Positions 1-7,565 of a DNA stretch of 19,167 nt are shown here, one piece after another. Location: contig CAYLYP010000063.1 in assembly GCA_964387795.1 (NCBI GenBank), positions 1 to 19,167 of the forward strand. Reading direction: 5' to 3'. Position 1 is the first letter of the stretch; each line of letters opens with the position of its first letter. The notes beneath the pieces were generated by a model. The model did no database searches. It saw only the letters and a list, made by a program, of their open reading frames with translations, and was not told where the DNA came from. The position numbers and the translations under genes were made by a program. The DNA is from CAYLYP01 sp964387795. GTDB lineage: Bacteria > Bacteroidota > Bacteroidia > Bacteroidales > UBA7960.

Positions 1-60
1 CTCGAACCCGCGACCCCATGCGTGACAGGCATGTATTCTAACCAACTGAACTACCAGACC
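1..60 (-). tRNA. tRNA-Asp (anticodon GTC), 3' part cut off by window start
   Basis: Read on the minus strand, the sequence folds as a tRNA. It has a 7-nt acceptor 5' half (GGTCTGG), a D arm GTTC/GAAT closing the loop AGTTGGTTA, an anticodon stem CATGC/GCATG around loop CTGTCAC, a 5-nt variable loop, and the first T-stem strand GCGGG followed by TTCGAG. The anticodon GTC specifies aspartate. The T-stem second half, the acceptor 3' half and the CCA end lie outside the window. The gene has its own promoter at 117-147. Confidence 0.93.
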
Positions 61-116
61 ATTATTTCTTAGAACTATTGCTTTAATACAAACCCGGGGT
101 TTCTTTTAAAGCGTTG

Positions 117-147
117 CAAAGATAGAATCTTTTTTTCTCCTGACAAA
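117..147 (-). promoter_or_regulatory. Bacteroidota-type promoter for tRNA-Asp
   Basis: On the minus strand, TTTG (147-144) is followed after 19 nt by TATCTTTG (124-117). This matches the known Bacteroidota housekeeping sigma consensus, TTTG near -33 and TAnnTTTG near -7. Transcription would start near 110, about 50 nt before the mature tRNA 5' end. This is the best-formed promoter in the window. Confidence 0.65.
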
Positions 148-274
148 GATTTCTGAAAAAAAATATCACTTTTTTAACGCATTTTACTTATCTCCAATCA
201 ATATTTTGAAAATCAAATGACAGCATTTTCTTTTATGAAAAAATAATACATTTTTATTCATGGGATGATGCTGT

Positions 275-310
275 TTTGTTAGGTTAATATCAAAATATTT
301 TTAAACTTTG
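275..310 (+). promoter_or_regulatory. Candidate promoter for the aminotransferase gene
   Basis: TTTG (275-278) is followed after 23 nt by TAAACTTTG (302-310), a near match to TAnnTTTG with one extra base between TA and TTTG. It sits about 45 nt before the ATG chosen at 356. Its position supports the ATG start over the in-frame TTG at 308, because that TTG would lie inside the -7 element. Confidence 0.4.
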
Positions 311-355
311 CCTATTGGAAATCAATTTCATAACATATTAAATATCAGCAATATC

Positions 356-1555
356 ATGCCAAAAATTTCACTTAAAGGCCAACAAATGCCTGAGTCGCCT
401 ATTAGGAAACTTGTTCCTTATGCTGAAGAAGCAAAAAAAAGAGGGATTAAAGTGTTTCATTTAAATATTGGTCAACCCGATGTGCATACTCCCGTATCAA
501 TGATAGATGCTATGCACAAATTGGATATGAAAGTGATTGAATACAGCCATTCGGCAGGTATTTTATCTCTCAGAAAAAAAATGTGCGAGTATTATGAAAA
601 AGTAGGCATCCATGTTAGCCCGGAAGAAATTATTGTAACTGCAGGAGCCTCTGAAGCAATTTTATTTGCTGTTCAGACCTGTCTTAACCCTGGTGATGAG
701 ATCATTATACCTGAGCCGTTTTATGCCAATTATAATGGATTTACTACAAGCGCCGGAGTGAAAGTTAAACCAATAATCTCTAATATTGAAGATGGCTTTG
801 CTTTACCTCCTATCAGCGAATTTGAAAAAGCAATTTCTCCGGCTACAAAAGCGATCATGGTATGTAACCCCAACAACCCTACCGGATACCTTTATTCAAG
901 ACAGGAATTGGAAACCCTGAGGGAAATTGTTAAGAAACACGACCTGTTCCTTTTTGCTGATGAGGTTTATCGCGAATTTTGTTATGATGGCGAAACCCAT
1001 GCATCTGTTATGAACCTTGAAGGAATTGAGGAAAATGTTATATTGTTTGACTCTGTTTCTAAGAGATATAGTGCTTGCGGCGTAAGGATTGGCTGCATGG
1101 TTTCTAAAAACAAAGAAGTGATGAAAACTGCCATGAAATTTGCCCAGGCACGATTAAGCCCTCCTTCTTTAGGTCAGTTAGCATCAGAAGCCGCTATGGA
1201 AACCCCCCAGTCTTACTTTGATGAAGCTATTGGTGAGTATTTACAACGGAGAAATGTAGTTATTGAAGCTTTAAATAAGATGAAGGGCGTTTTTTGTCCC
1301 AATCCAAAAGGAGCTTTCTATGCTACTACCCGCCTTCCAATTGATGATTCAGACAAGTTCTGCAAATGGCTTCTGGAAGAATTCAATTACAACAACCAAA
1401 CTGTGATGCTGGCTCCTGCTACAGGATTTTACTCTACTCCCGGAGCAGGTAAAAACGAAGTACGTATCAGCTATGTATTAAAAATCGAAGATCTCAAAGG
1501 CGCCATGAAATGCCTTGAAGAAGCTCTTAAAGTCTATCCCGGAAGGACAATTTAA
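356..1555 (+). CDS. Pyridoxal-phosphate aminotransferase, class I/II (aspartate aminotransferase-like)
   Basis: This is a cytosolic fold-type I PLP enzyme that moves an amino group between an amino acid and a 2-oxoacid. Relatives in Bacteroidota are annotated as aspartate aminotransferases, but substrate specificity cannot be read from sequence. From the ATG at 356 it is 399 aa. Visible motifs are NPNNPTG (from N171), DEVYREF with the PLP-pyridine Asp, and SVSKRYS with the Schiff-base lysine K236, followed by the GVRIG phosphate-binding Arg region. The reading frame stays open to a TTG at 308, but the extra 16 residues are not family-like, and the N-terminus MPKISLKGQQMPESPIRKL fits Bacteroidota homologues. 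It is transcribed alone and ends at the terminator at 1574-1607. Confidence 0.93.
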   Translation: MPKISLKGQQMPESPIRKLVPYAEEAKKRGIKVFHLNIGQPDVHTPVSMIDAMHKLDMKVIEYSHSAGILSLRKKMCEYYEKVGIHVSPEEIIVTAGASEAILFAVQTCLNPGDEIIIPEPFYANYNGFTTSAGVKVKPIISNIEDGFALPPISEFEKAISPATKAIMVCNPNNPTGYLYSRQELETLREIVKKHDLFLFADEVYREFCYDGETHASVMNLEGIEENVILFDSVSKRYSACGVRIGCMVSKNKEVMKTAMKFAQARLSPPSLGQLASEAAMETPQSYFDEAIGEYLQRRNVVIEALNKMKGVFCPNPKGAFYATTRLPIDDSDKFCKWLLEEFNYNNQTVMLAPATGFYSTPGAGKNEVRISYVLKIEDLKGAMKCLEEALKVYPGRTI

Positions 1556-1573
1556 TCTGTATATTTTTTAAAA

Positions 1574-1607
1574 ATAAAGCCCGGCAGAACCGGGCTTTAT
1601 TTTTTTT
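1574..1607 (+). terminator. Intrinsic terminator, aminotransferase gene
   Basis: A perfect 11-bp stem ATAAAGCCCGG (1574-1584) / CCGGGCTTTAT (1590-1600) has loop CAGAA and a following run of seven T. It lies between two converging genes. The minus-strand side has only four T before the sequence changes, so it should work best for the plus strand, but it may also stop the gltX transcript. Confidence 0.9.
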
Positions 1608-1625
1608 AATCTCATTCAATATTGA

Positions 1626-3155
1626 TTAGGCTATTGTTTTAATTGCATATTGCATCCGATTGATTACCTCCTGCTTCCCAATAAGTGCCATGATATCTTT
1701 TACATCAGGCCCTTTACCGGCTCCTACAAGTGCTATTCGAAGTGAAACCATTACCTGACCTGCCCCTTTGCCTGATTTCTCAAAATAAGCATGTAATGTC
1801 TGGTCTATTGTTGAAGCATCAAAAGCCTGTATTGCTTCAATCACCGGGATTAACTCAGCCAATATCTCAGACGAATCAGATTTCCATTTCTTTTTCAGAA
1901 ATGCTTCATCAAATGCTTCAGGAGCCTGAAAAAAGAAATGTGTTTGTCCCCATAACTCACTTACAAATGTGATACGGTCTTTCATCAATTCAACGATAGA
2001 AATAAGCTTTTGACTATCACAGTTTAATCCTTTTTCTTCAAGTTCAGCTTTAAATCTTGTAGCAATTTCTGATGAATTGGTGGTGAGCATATACTGATGA
2101 TTGAACCATTTGGCCTTTTCCGGATCAAATTTTGAACCTGATTTACCAACCCTTTCTAAGGAAAAAGCATTAATCAGGCCTTGAAGGTCAAAAATCTCCT
2201 GTTCACTGCCAGGATTCCAGCCAAGCAATGCAAGCATATTTACAAATGCCTGGGAGAAATAACCACTTTCACGATAACCAGAAGACACCTCTCCTGATTT
2301 TGGATCAACCCATCTTAATGGAAATACCGGGAAGCCAAGCCTATCACCATCTCTTTTGCTAAGTTTTCCGTTCCCATCAGGTTTTAATAATAAAGGCAGG
2401 TGCGCAAAAGCTGGCATACGATCCGACCAGCCCAGATAACGATATAACAATACATGAAGAGGCGCTGAAGGCAACCATTCTTCACCACGGATTACATGGG
2501 TAATTTCCATTAAATAATCATCTACCACATTGGCCAGATGATAGGTAGGCATTCCATCCGACTTAAAAAGTACTTTGTCATCAAGTGTGCCTGTATGTAC
2601 TTTTACATAGCCTCGGATTAAGTCAGTCAATTCAACCTCTTCATTTTCCGGTATCTTAATACGTATCACATACGCATCTCCATTTTCAAGACGTTTTTTT
2701 ACCTCATCAGCAGGCAGGCTAAGCGAGTTTTTCATCCCTCCCCTGGTTCTGGTATCATATTGTGGTAATCCTGACTTCTCTGCTTCAATACGAGCTCTCA
2801 TAGCATCCAGCTCTTCAGGGGTGTCAAATGCATAATATGCTTTTCCTGACTCAACAAGTTTCATCGCATACTGCCTGTACATTTCTTTCCGTTCCGACTG
2901 TTTATAGGGAGCATGTGGCCCTCCTACCCCAACACCCTCATCCCATTGAATCCCGCACCACCGCAACGACTCCATGATATATTCCTCTGCTCCCGGAACA
3001 AACCTGGTTTGGTCTGTATCTTCAATCCTTAACAAAAAATCACCTCCATGCTTTTTCGCAAAAAGATAATTATATAGCGCTGTCCTTACACCTCCAATAT
3101 GTAAAGGTCCTGTTGGACTGGGCGCAAATCGCACCCTTATCTTTCTTTGGTCCAT
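1626..3155 (-). CDS. gltX: Glutamyl-tRNA synthetase
   Basis: This class I aminoacyl-tRNA synthetase charges tRNA(Glu) with glutamate, using ATP. It is 509 aa, the normal length. The N-terminal Rossmann domain opens with RVRFAPSPTGPLHIGG, the HIGH-type signature at H19-G22. The second ATP-binding signature is KLSKR at 264-268, followed by GDRLGFPVFPLRW as in Bacteroidota GluRS. The C-terminal third is the helical anticodon-binding region. The ATG at 3155 places the first motif at the usual distance from the N-terminus. It is the last gene of a minus-strand set, 36 nt behind the LysE-family gene, and converges on the aminotransferase gene across the 1574-1607 terminator. Nothing is unusual in the enzyme itself. 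Confidence 0.97.
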   Translation of the reverse strand: MDQRKIRVRFAPSPTGPLHIGGVRTALYNYLFAKKHGGDFLLRIEDTDQTRFVPGAEEYIMESLRWCGIQWDEGVGVGGPHAPYKQSERKEMYRQYAMKLVESGKAYYAFDTPEELDAMRARIEAEKSGLPQYDTRTRGGMKNSLSLPADEVKKRLENGDAYVIRIKIPENEEVELTDLIRGYVKVHTGTLDDKVLFKSDGMPTYHLANVVDDYLMEITHVIRGEEWLPSAPLHVLLYRYLGWSDRMPAFAHLPLLLKPDGNGKLSKRDGDRLGFPVFPLRWVDPKSGEVSSGYRESGYFSQAFVNMLALLGWNPGSEQEIFDLQGLINAFSLERVGKSGSKFDPEKAKWFNHQYMLTTNSSEIATRFKAELEEKGLNCDSQKLISIVELMKDRITFVSELWGQTHFFFQAPEAFDEAFLKKKWKSDSSEILAELIPVIEAIQAFDASTIDQTLHAYFEKSGKGAGQVMVSLRIALVGAGKGPDVKDIMALIGKQEVINRMQYAIKTIA

Positions 3156-3191
3156 TATCTAAGAATCAAATTGAAAAATTAAGAAAACATT

Positions 3192-3824
3192 TTAAAACTG
3201 AACTGTCACCCTGACAATCAATACAATTCCAAAAACAATTAAAAGAATTCCCACTATTCGGTTTAACCATGTAAGAACTTTAACATTTAAAAACCTTTTT
3301 ATCTTGTGGGCAATGAAACATTTTACCAGGTCTGTAAGAAATACTGTTGATAAGGCTCCAATAAAAAACACAATAACCTCTTTTGAGCCAATTCCATGTT
3401 TGGAAGTTACCAATCCCATCATCCCCATCCAAAATATCAATAGAAAGGGATTAAAGATATTCATAAAGAAACCCTTGAAAAAGTATTTTAAAAACCTGCT
3501 TGACCTAACCTTTACTTCTATTGAAGCTGAATGGGGAATTAATGTTGACTTTCGTGTTGTTGTGACAACACCAAAAATGATGAGTATTATCCCTCCAACG
3601 AGGCCTACCGTAAATTGATTGTCTGCATTGTTCAGTAACTGAAGTGCTCCCACATAGCTTAATGCTATCAGGGCAAAGTCACTGAACACTACTCCAATAG
3701 CAAACTGAACCCCATGGATAAAACCACGGTGGATACTTGTCTGGATTAATGCGACAAAGCCTGGCCCTACCAGAAAAGCCAAAGTAATCCCTAATACTAC
3801 TCCTTCAAATAATGTACTTAGCAT
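3192..3824 (-). CDS. LysE/RhtB-family amino-acid exporter
   Basis: This 210-aa integral inner-membrane protein has about six hydrophobic segments. The N-terminal pattern LGITLAFLVGPGFVALIQTSIHRGF is the family's conserved G-x-x-PGP-type first-helix motif with its downstream charged loop. A second hallmark is the central FMNIFNPFLLIFW, the N-x-x-NP segment. Characterised members export lysine, arginine, threonine, homoserine or cysteine-pathway metabolites by proton antiport; the substrate here is unknown. It lies 20 nt after the GH3-family gene and 36 nt before gltX, so the three are probably cotranscribed. That pairing may hint at export of an amino acid or an acyl-amino acid, which is inference only. 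Confidence 0.87.
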   Translation of the reverse strand: MLSTLFEGVVLGITLAFLVGPGFVALIQTSIHRGFIHGVQFAIGVVFSDFALIALSYVGALQLLNNADNQFTVGLVGGIILIIFGVVTTTRKSTLIPHSASIEVKVRSSRFLKYFFKGFFMNIFNPFLLIFWMGMMGLVTSKHGIGSKEVIVFFIGALSTVFLTDLVKCFIAHKIKRFLNVKVLTWLNRIVGILLIVFGIVLIVRVTVQF

Positions 3825-3844
3825 CTTTTATTCTACTTCCTGAT

Positions 3845-5386
3845 TTAATCAAGAGGCTTGTAATTCTGTAAATAATTATCCCAATCCTCTACCATCTTGT
3901 TCTTTAAAACCCTTGGAAATTTATTCTGGGCACCTTCTTTGCCTCTTATTCGCATCCAGTCATAAAAAACTTTTGGATTATGCACTTCAACAAAAACATC
4001 TTTGATAGCGGCTATTCGTTCAACCCGATAATCATCATTAAGGATTTTCAGATTCTCATCTATCTTCTGCTTGACAACTTCTGGATCAATTTTATCTTCT
4101 GTGCCAATATACCATTTGTGCGCAAACATTGAGCTATGCTTAATACCAGCAACTGTAAACTCACGCACCTCAATATTTAGTTGGTCTTCCATCATCTTAA
4201 CAGCCATATTCATATTTTCCTGTGACATGTGTTCGCCACAAAGATTTAGGAAATGTTTTGTTCTGCCTGTTATTACGATTTCACTCAACTCTTTAGAAGT
4301 AAATTTGATTGTATCACCAATTAAATACCTCCAGGCTCCTGAACATGTTGTTAACAACAATCCATATTCAACTCCTTCTTCTATTTCCTTGATTGTTAAA
4401 ACCTTTGCATTTGGATTGAGATTTCCATAATCATCAAAATTATCATTATTAAAGGGAACAAACTCCATGAAAATCCCGTTATCAAGAACCAATTGCATTG
4501 AATTGGTATTTGGCCGTGACTGGTATGCAATAAATCCCTCACTTGCCAAATATGTCTCAATATAAGTTATTGGCTTTCCAAGCAGTTTTTCAAATCCTTT
4601 GATGTAAGGGGTAAAAGCAACGCCTCCATGAACAAAAATCGACAGGTTGGGCCACAATTCATGGATATTCTTTAAATTATACTCAGCAATTATTTTTTCA
4701 ATTAATATCTGCCACCATGCTGGAACGCCAACAATCACCCCAATATCCCATTTGGGCGCCATTTTAACTATTTCATTTAGTTTGGTTGGCCAATCTCTCT
4801 CGCGGCTAATCCTTTTTCCAGGCTTATAGAAATGCTCAAACCAAAAAGGAATGTTCCCGGTTGTAATTCCTGACAGGTCTCCTTCATAATAAGTCCCATT
4901 AAACTGAAGATGGGTGCTCCCACCAAGCATCAGGATGCCTTTTTCATAAAATTCCTTTGGAAAATCATATCTTGCAAGGCTAAATATCTGCTTTATACTT
5001 GTTTTCTGAATTGCACTAAGCATATCGCGAGTTACTGGAATTTGCTTACTGGCTGCTTCTGAAGTACCACTGCTCAACGCAAAATGTTTTACTTTACCAG
5101 GCCAGGTTACAAAACCCTCCCCATTTAATAAGCGATACCACCAGCTTTTAAAAATACTGTTGTAATCATGCAATGGCACTGTTGCCTGAAAATCTTTCAC
5201 AACATCCTTGCTTTTGAGTAAATCCATAAATCTGTAATGTTCTCCAAAAGCAGTGTTGCTTGCTTTTCTAAGGAGTTTTTTCAGTTCACGGCGTTGCATT
5301 TCCTCTGGATTTTTATTGCTAAAAATCACCGGCATTTTTCCACGTAACTCAATAGCTCGTTTAATTATTGAACCTAAGATGGGCAT
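3845..5386 (-). CDS. GH3-family acyl-acid amido synthetase-like protein
   Basis: This 513-aa protein of the GH3 family belongs to the adenylate-forming ANL superfamily. Plant GH3 enzymes activate a carboxylic acid such as auxin or jasmonate as acyl-AMP and transfer it to an amino acid. Bacterial homologues are common in Bacteroidota but, to my knowledge, have no assigned substrate. Visible motifs are the nucleotide-binding SSGTSEAASKQIPVT (S105 onward), YLASEG at 279-284, YLIGDTIKF with Asp at 358, and GRTKHFLNLCGEHMS, the hinge region before the mobile C-terminal domain. No signal peptide is visible, so it is probably cytosolic. It is first in a minus-strand set with a LysE-type exporter and gltX, with a -7-like element about 35 nt upstream. 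Confidence 0.9.
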   Translation of the reverse strand: MPILGSIIKRAIELRGKMPVIFSNKNPEEMQRRELKKLLRKASNTAFGEHYRFMDLLKSKDVVKDFQATVPLHDYNSIFKSWWYRLLNGEGFVTWPGKVKHFALSSGTSEAASKQIPVTRDMLSAIQKTSIKQIFSLARYDFPKEFYEKGILMLGGSTHLQFNGTYYEGDLSGITTGNIPFWFEHFYKPGKRISRERDWPTKLNEIVKMAPKWDIGVIVGVPAWWQILIEKIIAEYNLKNIHELWPNLSIFVHGGVAFTPYIKGFEKLLGKPITYIETYLASEGFIAYQSRPNTNSMQLVLDNGIFMEFVPFNNDNFDDYGNLNPNAKVLTIKEIEEGVEYGLLLTTCSGAWRYLIGDTIKFTSKELSEIVITGRTKHFLNLCGEHMSQENMNMAVKMMEDQLNIEVREFTVAGIKHSSMFAHKWYIGTEDKIDPEVVKQKIDENLKILNDDYRVERIAAIKDVFVEVHNPKVFYDWMRIRGKEGAQNKFPRVLKNKMVEDWDNYLQNYKPLD

Positions 5387-5422
5387 AATTATTTATTGTT
5401 TAGGGTTGTTTTTTCAGAAGCT

Positions 5423-5430
5423 CAAAAATA
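5423..5430 (-). promoter_or_regulatory. Candidate -7 element for the GH3-LysE-gltX set
   Basis: On the minus strand, TATTTTTG matches TAnnTTTG exactly. Transcription would start about 30 nt before the ATG at 5386. A clear TTTG -33 element at the right spacing is not visible; the nearest is TTTAG at 5450-5446, which is too close. Confidence 0.4.
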
Positions 5431-5690
5431 TAAAAAATTATTAAGCTAAACTCATTAAATCCGCTATGTCTGTCCAAATAAAAAATTAGATAAAAATTGA
5501 TAAATCACCTATAATATTTGAAATAACATGAAATGAAACAAGTAAAAAATACCACCAATGTAATATTAAAATGTAATTTTTTATAAAAATAAATCAATGA
5601 GATAATTAAAAAAACCTGATTAACAGTGCAATTAAGACCCCTAAAAAGCCAAACATAAAGTTTACAAAATTATCATGTTATTATTTTTAT

Positions 5691-5698
5691 TAATTTTG
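5691..5698 (+). promoter_or_regulatory. Candidate -7 element for gap
   Basis: TAATTTTG matches TAnnTTTG exactly and lies 30 nt before the gap ATG, leaving a short leader of about 24 nt. No clean TTTG -33 element is seen at 17-23 nt upstream. Confidence 0.45.
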
Positions 5699-5728
5699 TT
5701 AGTCTATTAACTCCTAAAAATTAAATTT

Positions 5729-6733
5729 ATGTCAACAATTAAAGTTGCAATTAACGGGTTTGGCCGCATTGGACGATTAACATTTCGTGCTGCCATGAAA
5801 AGAAGTGACATCGAGGTGGTTGCAGTCAACGATTTAACGAACAGTGCTACCCTTGCCCATTTGCTGAAATATGATTCGGTTCATGGAAAATTCCCGGGTC
5901 AGGTTAGTTATGATGGTGATTACCTGGTAATTGATGGCAAAAGGATCAGGGTATATGCTGAAAAAGATCCGGCAAACCTTCCATGGAAAGACCTTGGGAT
6001 TCAGGTGGTTGTAGAATCCACAGGCGTCTTCCGTAACCGTGAAAAGATTACCAAGCATTTACAGGCTGGAGCTCAAAAAGTAGTTCTTACAGTTCCTTCT
6101 GATAAACCCGATGACGTGGATGCCACTATAGTTTTGGGTGTAAATGAACAAGACATTAAACCTGAGCACAAGATTTATTCAAACGCATCATGTACTACCA
6201 ACTGTCTGGCTCCCGTAGCTAAAGTTTTAAATGATAGCTTTGGTATAAAAAGAGGTTTGATGAACACCATCCATTCATACACCAACGACCAGATCATCCT
6301 TGATGCCCCTCACAAAGATCTTCGCAGGGCAAGATCAGCCGCTTTGTCAATCATCCCTACCACTACCGGCGCTGCTAAAGCTGTTGGTATTGTTGTTCCT
6401 GAACTTAAAGGCAAGCTTGATGGATTTGCAATGCGTGTCCCTACCCCTGATGGCTCTGTTGTTGATTTAACTGCCGAACTGGCTCGCCCTGTTACTAAGG
6501 AAGAAATCAATGAAGCCATTAAAAAAGCTGCCGAAGGCCCTATGAAAGGTGTCCTTGAATTTTGCACTGATCCTGTTGTTTCCTCTGATATCATTGGAAA
6601 TTCGCATTCATCCGTTTTTGATTCATTGCTTACTCAGGTTCTTGATGGCAACTTCGTTAAAGTTGTTAGCTGGTATGATAATGAATTCGGTTACTCCAGC
6701 AGGGTGGTTGACCTGATTGGAAAAATTGCTTAA
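5729..6733 (+). CDS. gap: Type I glyceraldehyde-3-phosphate dehydrogenase
   Basis: This cytosolic tetrameric enzyme of glycolysis and gluconeogenesis oxidises glyceraldehyde-3-phosphate to 1,3-bisphosphoglycerate with NAD+ and phosphate. At 334 aa it has the standard length. The N-terminus KVAINGFGRIGRLTFRA is the dinucleotide-binding Rossmann motif, and VNDLT after the second strand carries the Asp usual in NAD-preferring forms. The active site SNASCTTNCLAP contains the catalytic Cys155, and the C-terminal WYDNEFGYSSRVVDLI is the conserved final motif. It is monocistronic, with its own promoter candidate and the terminator at 6753-6780. A few synonymous differences aside, nothing is odd. Confidence 0.97.
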   Translation: MSTIKVAINGFGRIGRLTFRAAMKRSDIEVVAVNDLTNSATLAHLLKYDSVHGKFPGQVSYDGDYLVIDGKRIRVYAEKDPANLPWKDLGIQVVVESTGVFRNREKITKHLQAGAQKVVLTVPSDKPDDVDATIVLGVNEQDIKPEHKIYSNASCTTNCLAPVAKVLNDSFGIKRGLMNTIHSYTNDQIILDAPHKDLRRARSAALSIIPTTTGAAKAVGIVVPELKGKLDGFAMRVPTPDGSVVDLTAELARPVTKEEINEAIKKAAEGPMKGVLEFCTDPVVSSDIIGNSHSSVFDSLLTQVLDGNFVKVVSWYDNEFGYSSRVVDLIGKIA

Positions 6734-6752
6734 TTTATTTTGCTTTTTTATT

Positions 6753-6780
6753 AAAAAACCGGCATCAGCCGGTTTTTTTT
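6753..6780. terminator. Bidirectional intrinsic terminator between gap and the lpxH-like gene
   Basis: AAAAAACCGGC (6753-6763) pairs perfectly with GCCGGTTTTTT (6768-6778) around loop ATCA, flanked by six A on the left and nine T on the right. It can therefore terminate transcripts from both sides. The TAA stop of the converging minus-strand hydrolase gene (6782-6780) overlaps the T run, so that gene ends directly on its terminator. Confidence 0.88.
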
Positions 6781-7535
6781 TAGTCTATTGGATCATATTC
6801 AAGCCTTAAGCCCGATTCATCAAAAACTGCATAACTAAAAGATTTTACCCATTCGCCTGTGTTTATATACCGGCTTTTTTGATTTAACGCTATATCTAAT
6901 GGAAGATGTCGATGCCCAAAAATAAAAAAATCATAATGGGATTCTTCCAGTTGTGCCTTGCAATATTTTATAAGGCGCTCTCCCTCTTCTCCCAGAAAGA
7001 TCTCATCGCTGTTGCCATTGGCTAACCTGCTCTTATGTGAAAAGTATAACGCAATGCCTATTCCTAATCTAGGGTGAAGCATTGCAAAAAGCTTCTGACA
7101 CAACTTATTGGCAAATATACTTTTAATCAACTTATACCCAAAATCACCTTTTCCTAAGCCATCTCCGTGACCAATCATAAACCTCTTCCCAGAAATCTCC
7201 TTCACAATAGGATGACGATATATCTTTAACCCACATTCCTTTTCAAGGTAATCAAAACACCACATGTCATGGTTCCCGGTAAAGAAATAAATTGGGATGC
7301 CATTATCAGTAATCCTTGACAGGCATCCAAGCAAGCGGGTAAAACCCTTTGGGACAACAGTCCTGTACTCGAACCAAAAATCAAATAAATCTCCAAGAAG
7401 ATATATTTCACTGGCATCTTTTGCTGCTTTCTCAAGCCATTTCACAAAATGTTTTTCTCTTTTCAGGCTTGCCTCATGATTTGGAACTCCTAGATGACAA
7501 TCAGAAGCAAAGTATATCTTGGTTTTTTTCTCCAT
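6780..7535 (-). CDS. lpxH: UDP-2,3-diacylglucosamine diphosphatase-like metallophosphoesterase (LpxH type)
   Basis: This calcineurin-like phosphoesterase of the LpxH family cleaves UDP-2,3-diacylglucosamine to lipid X in lipid A synthesis, at the cytosolic face of the inner membrane. From the ATG at 7535 it is 251 aa. The metal-binding blocks are in order: SDCHLG (D12, H14), GDLFDFW (G48-W54), GNHD (87-90), GHGDGLGKGD (from 122) and the final GHRHLP. The frame stays open to a TTG at 7556, but that adds only MLNKKKR before the family start MEKKTKIYFASD, so I prefer the ATG. It lies 30 nt behind the M1 peptidase gene and is probably the last gene of that set. The family assignment is firm; exact substrate is inferred from Bacteroidota homologues. 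Confidence 0.88.
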   Translation of the reverse strand: MEKKTKIYFASDCHLGVPNHEASLKREKHFVKWLEKAAKDASEIYLLGDLFDFWFEYRTVVPKGFTRLLGCLSRITDNGIPIYFFTGNHDMWCFDYLEKECGLKIYRHPIVKEISGKRFMIGHGDGLGKGDFGYKLIKSIFANKLCQKLFAMLHPRLGIGIALYFSHKSRLANGNSDEIFLGEEGERLIKYCKAQLEESHYDFFIFGHRHLPLDIALNQKSRYINTGEWVKSFSYAVFDESGLRLEYDPID

Positions 7536-7565
7536 TCTCTTTTTTTTATTCAGCAAAATTACAAT

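Larger units (their letters stand above)
61..355. other. Non-coding region between tRNA-Asp and the aminotransferase gene
   Basis: This 295-bp AT-rich stretch holds the minus-strand tRNA promoter (117-147) and a plus-strand promoter candidate (275-310). I see no ORF with recognisable content, no strong hairpin and no repeat in the rest. Confidence 0.6.
5387..5728. other. Divergent AT-rich non-coding region between the GH3-family gene and gap
   Basis: This 342-bp stretch is strongly AT-rich and contains -7-like elements close to both flanking genes (5423-5430 minus, 5691-5698 plus). The middle part, about 5450-5660, holds no ORF with recognisable content and no strong hairpin. A short duplicated AATGTAAT near 5557-5575 is the only local repeat I noticed. 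Confidence 0.55.

Noticed and set aside
308..355. TTG start extending the aminotransferase by 16 residues
   Set aside because: The TTG lies within the probable -7 element, and the ATG at 356 gives the family N-terminus.
7536..7556. TTG start extending the LpxH-like protein by 7 residues
   Set aside because: The ATG at 7535 begins directly before the conserved first strand and metal motif.
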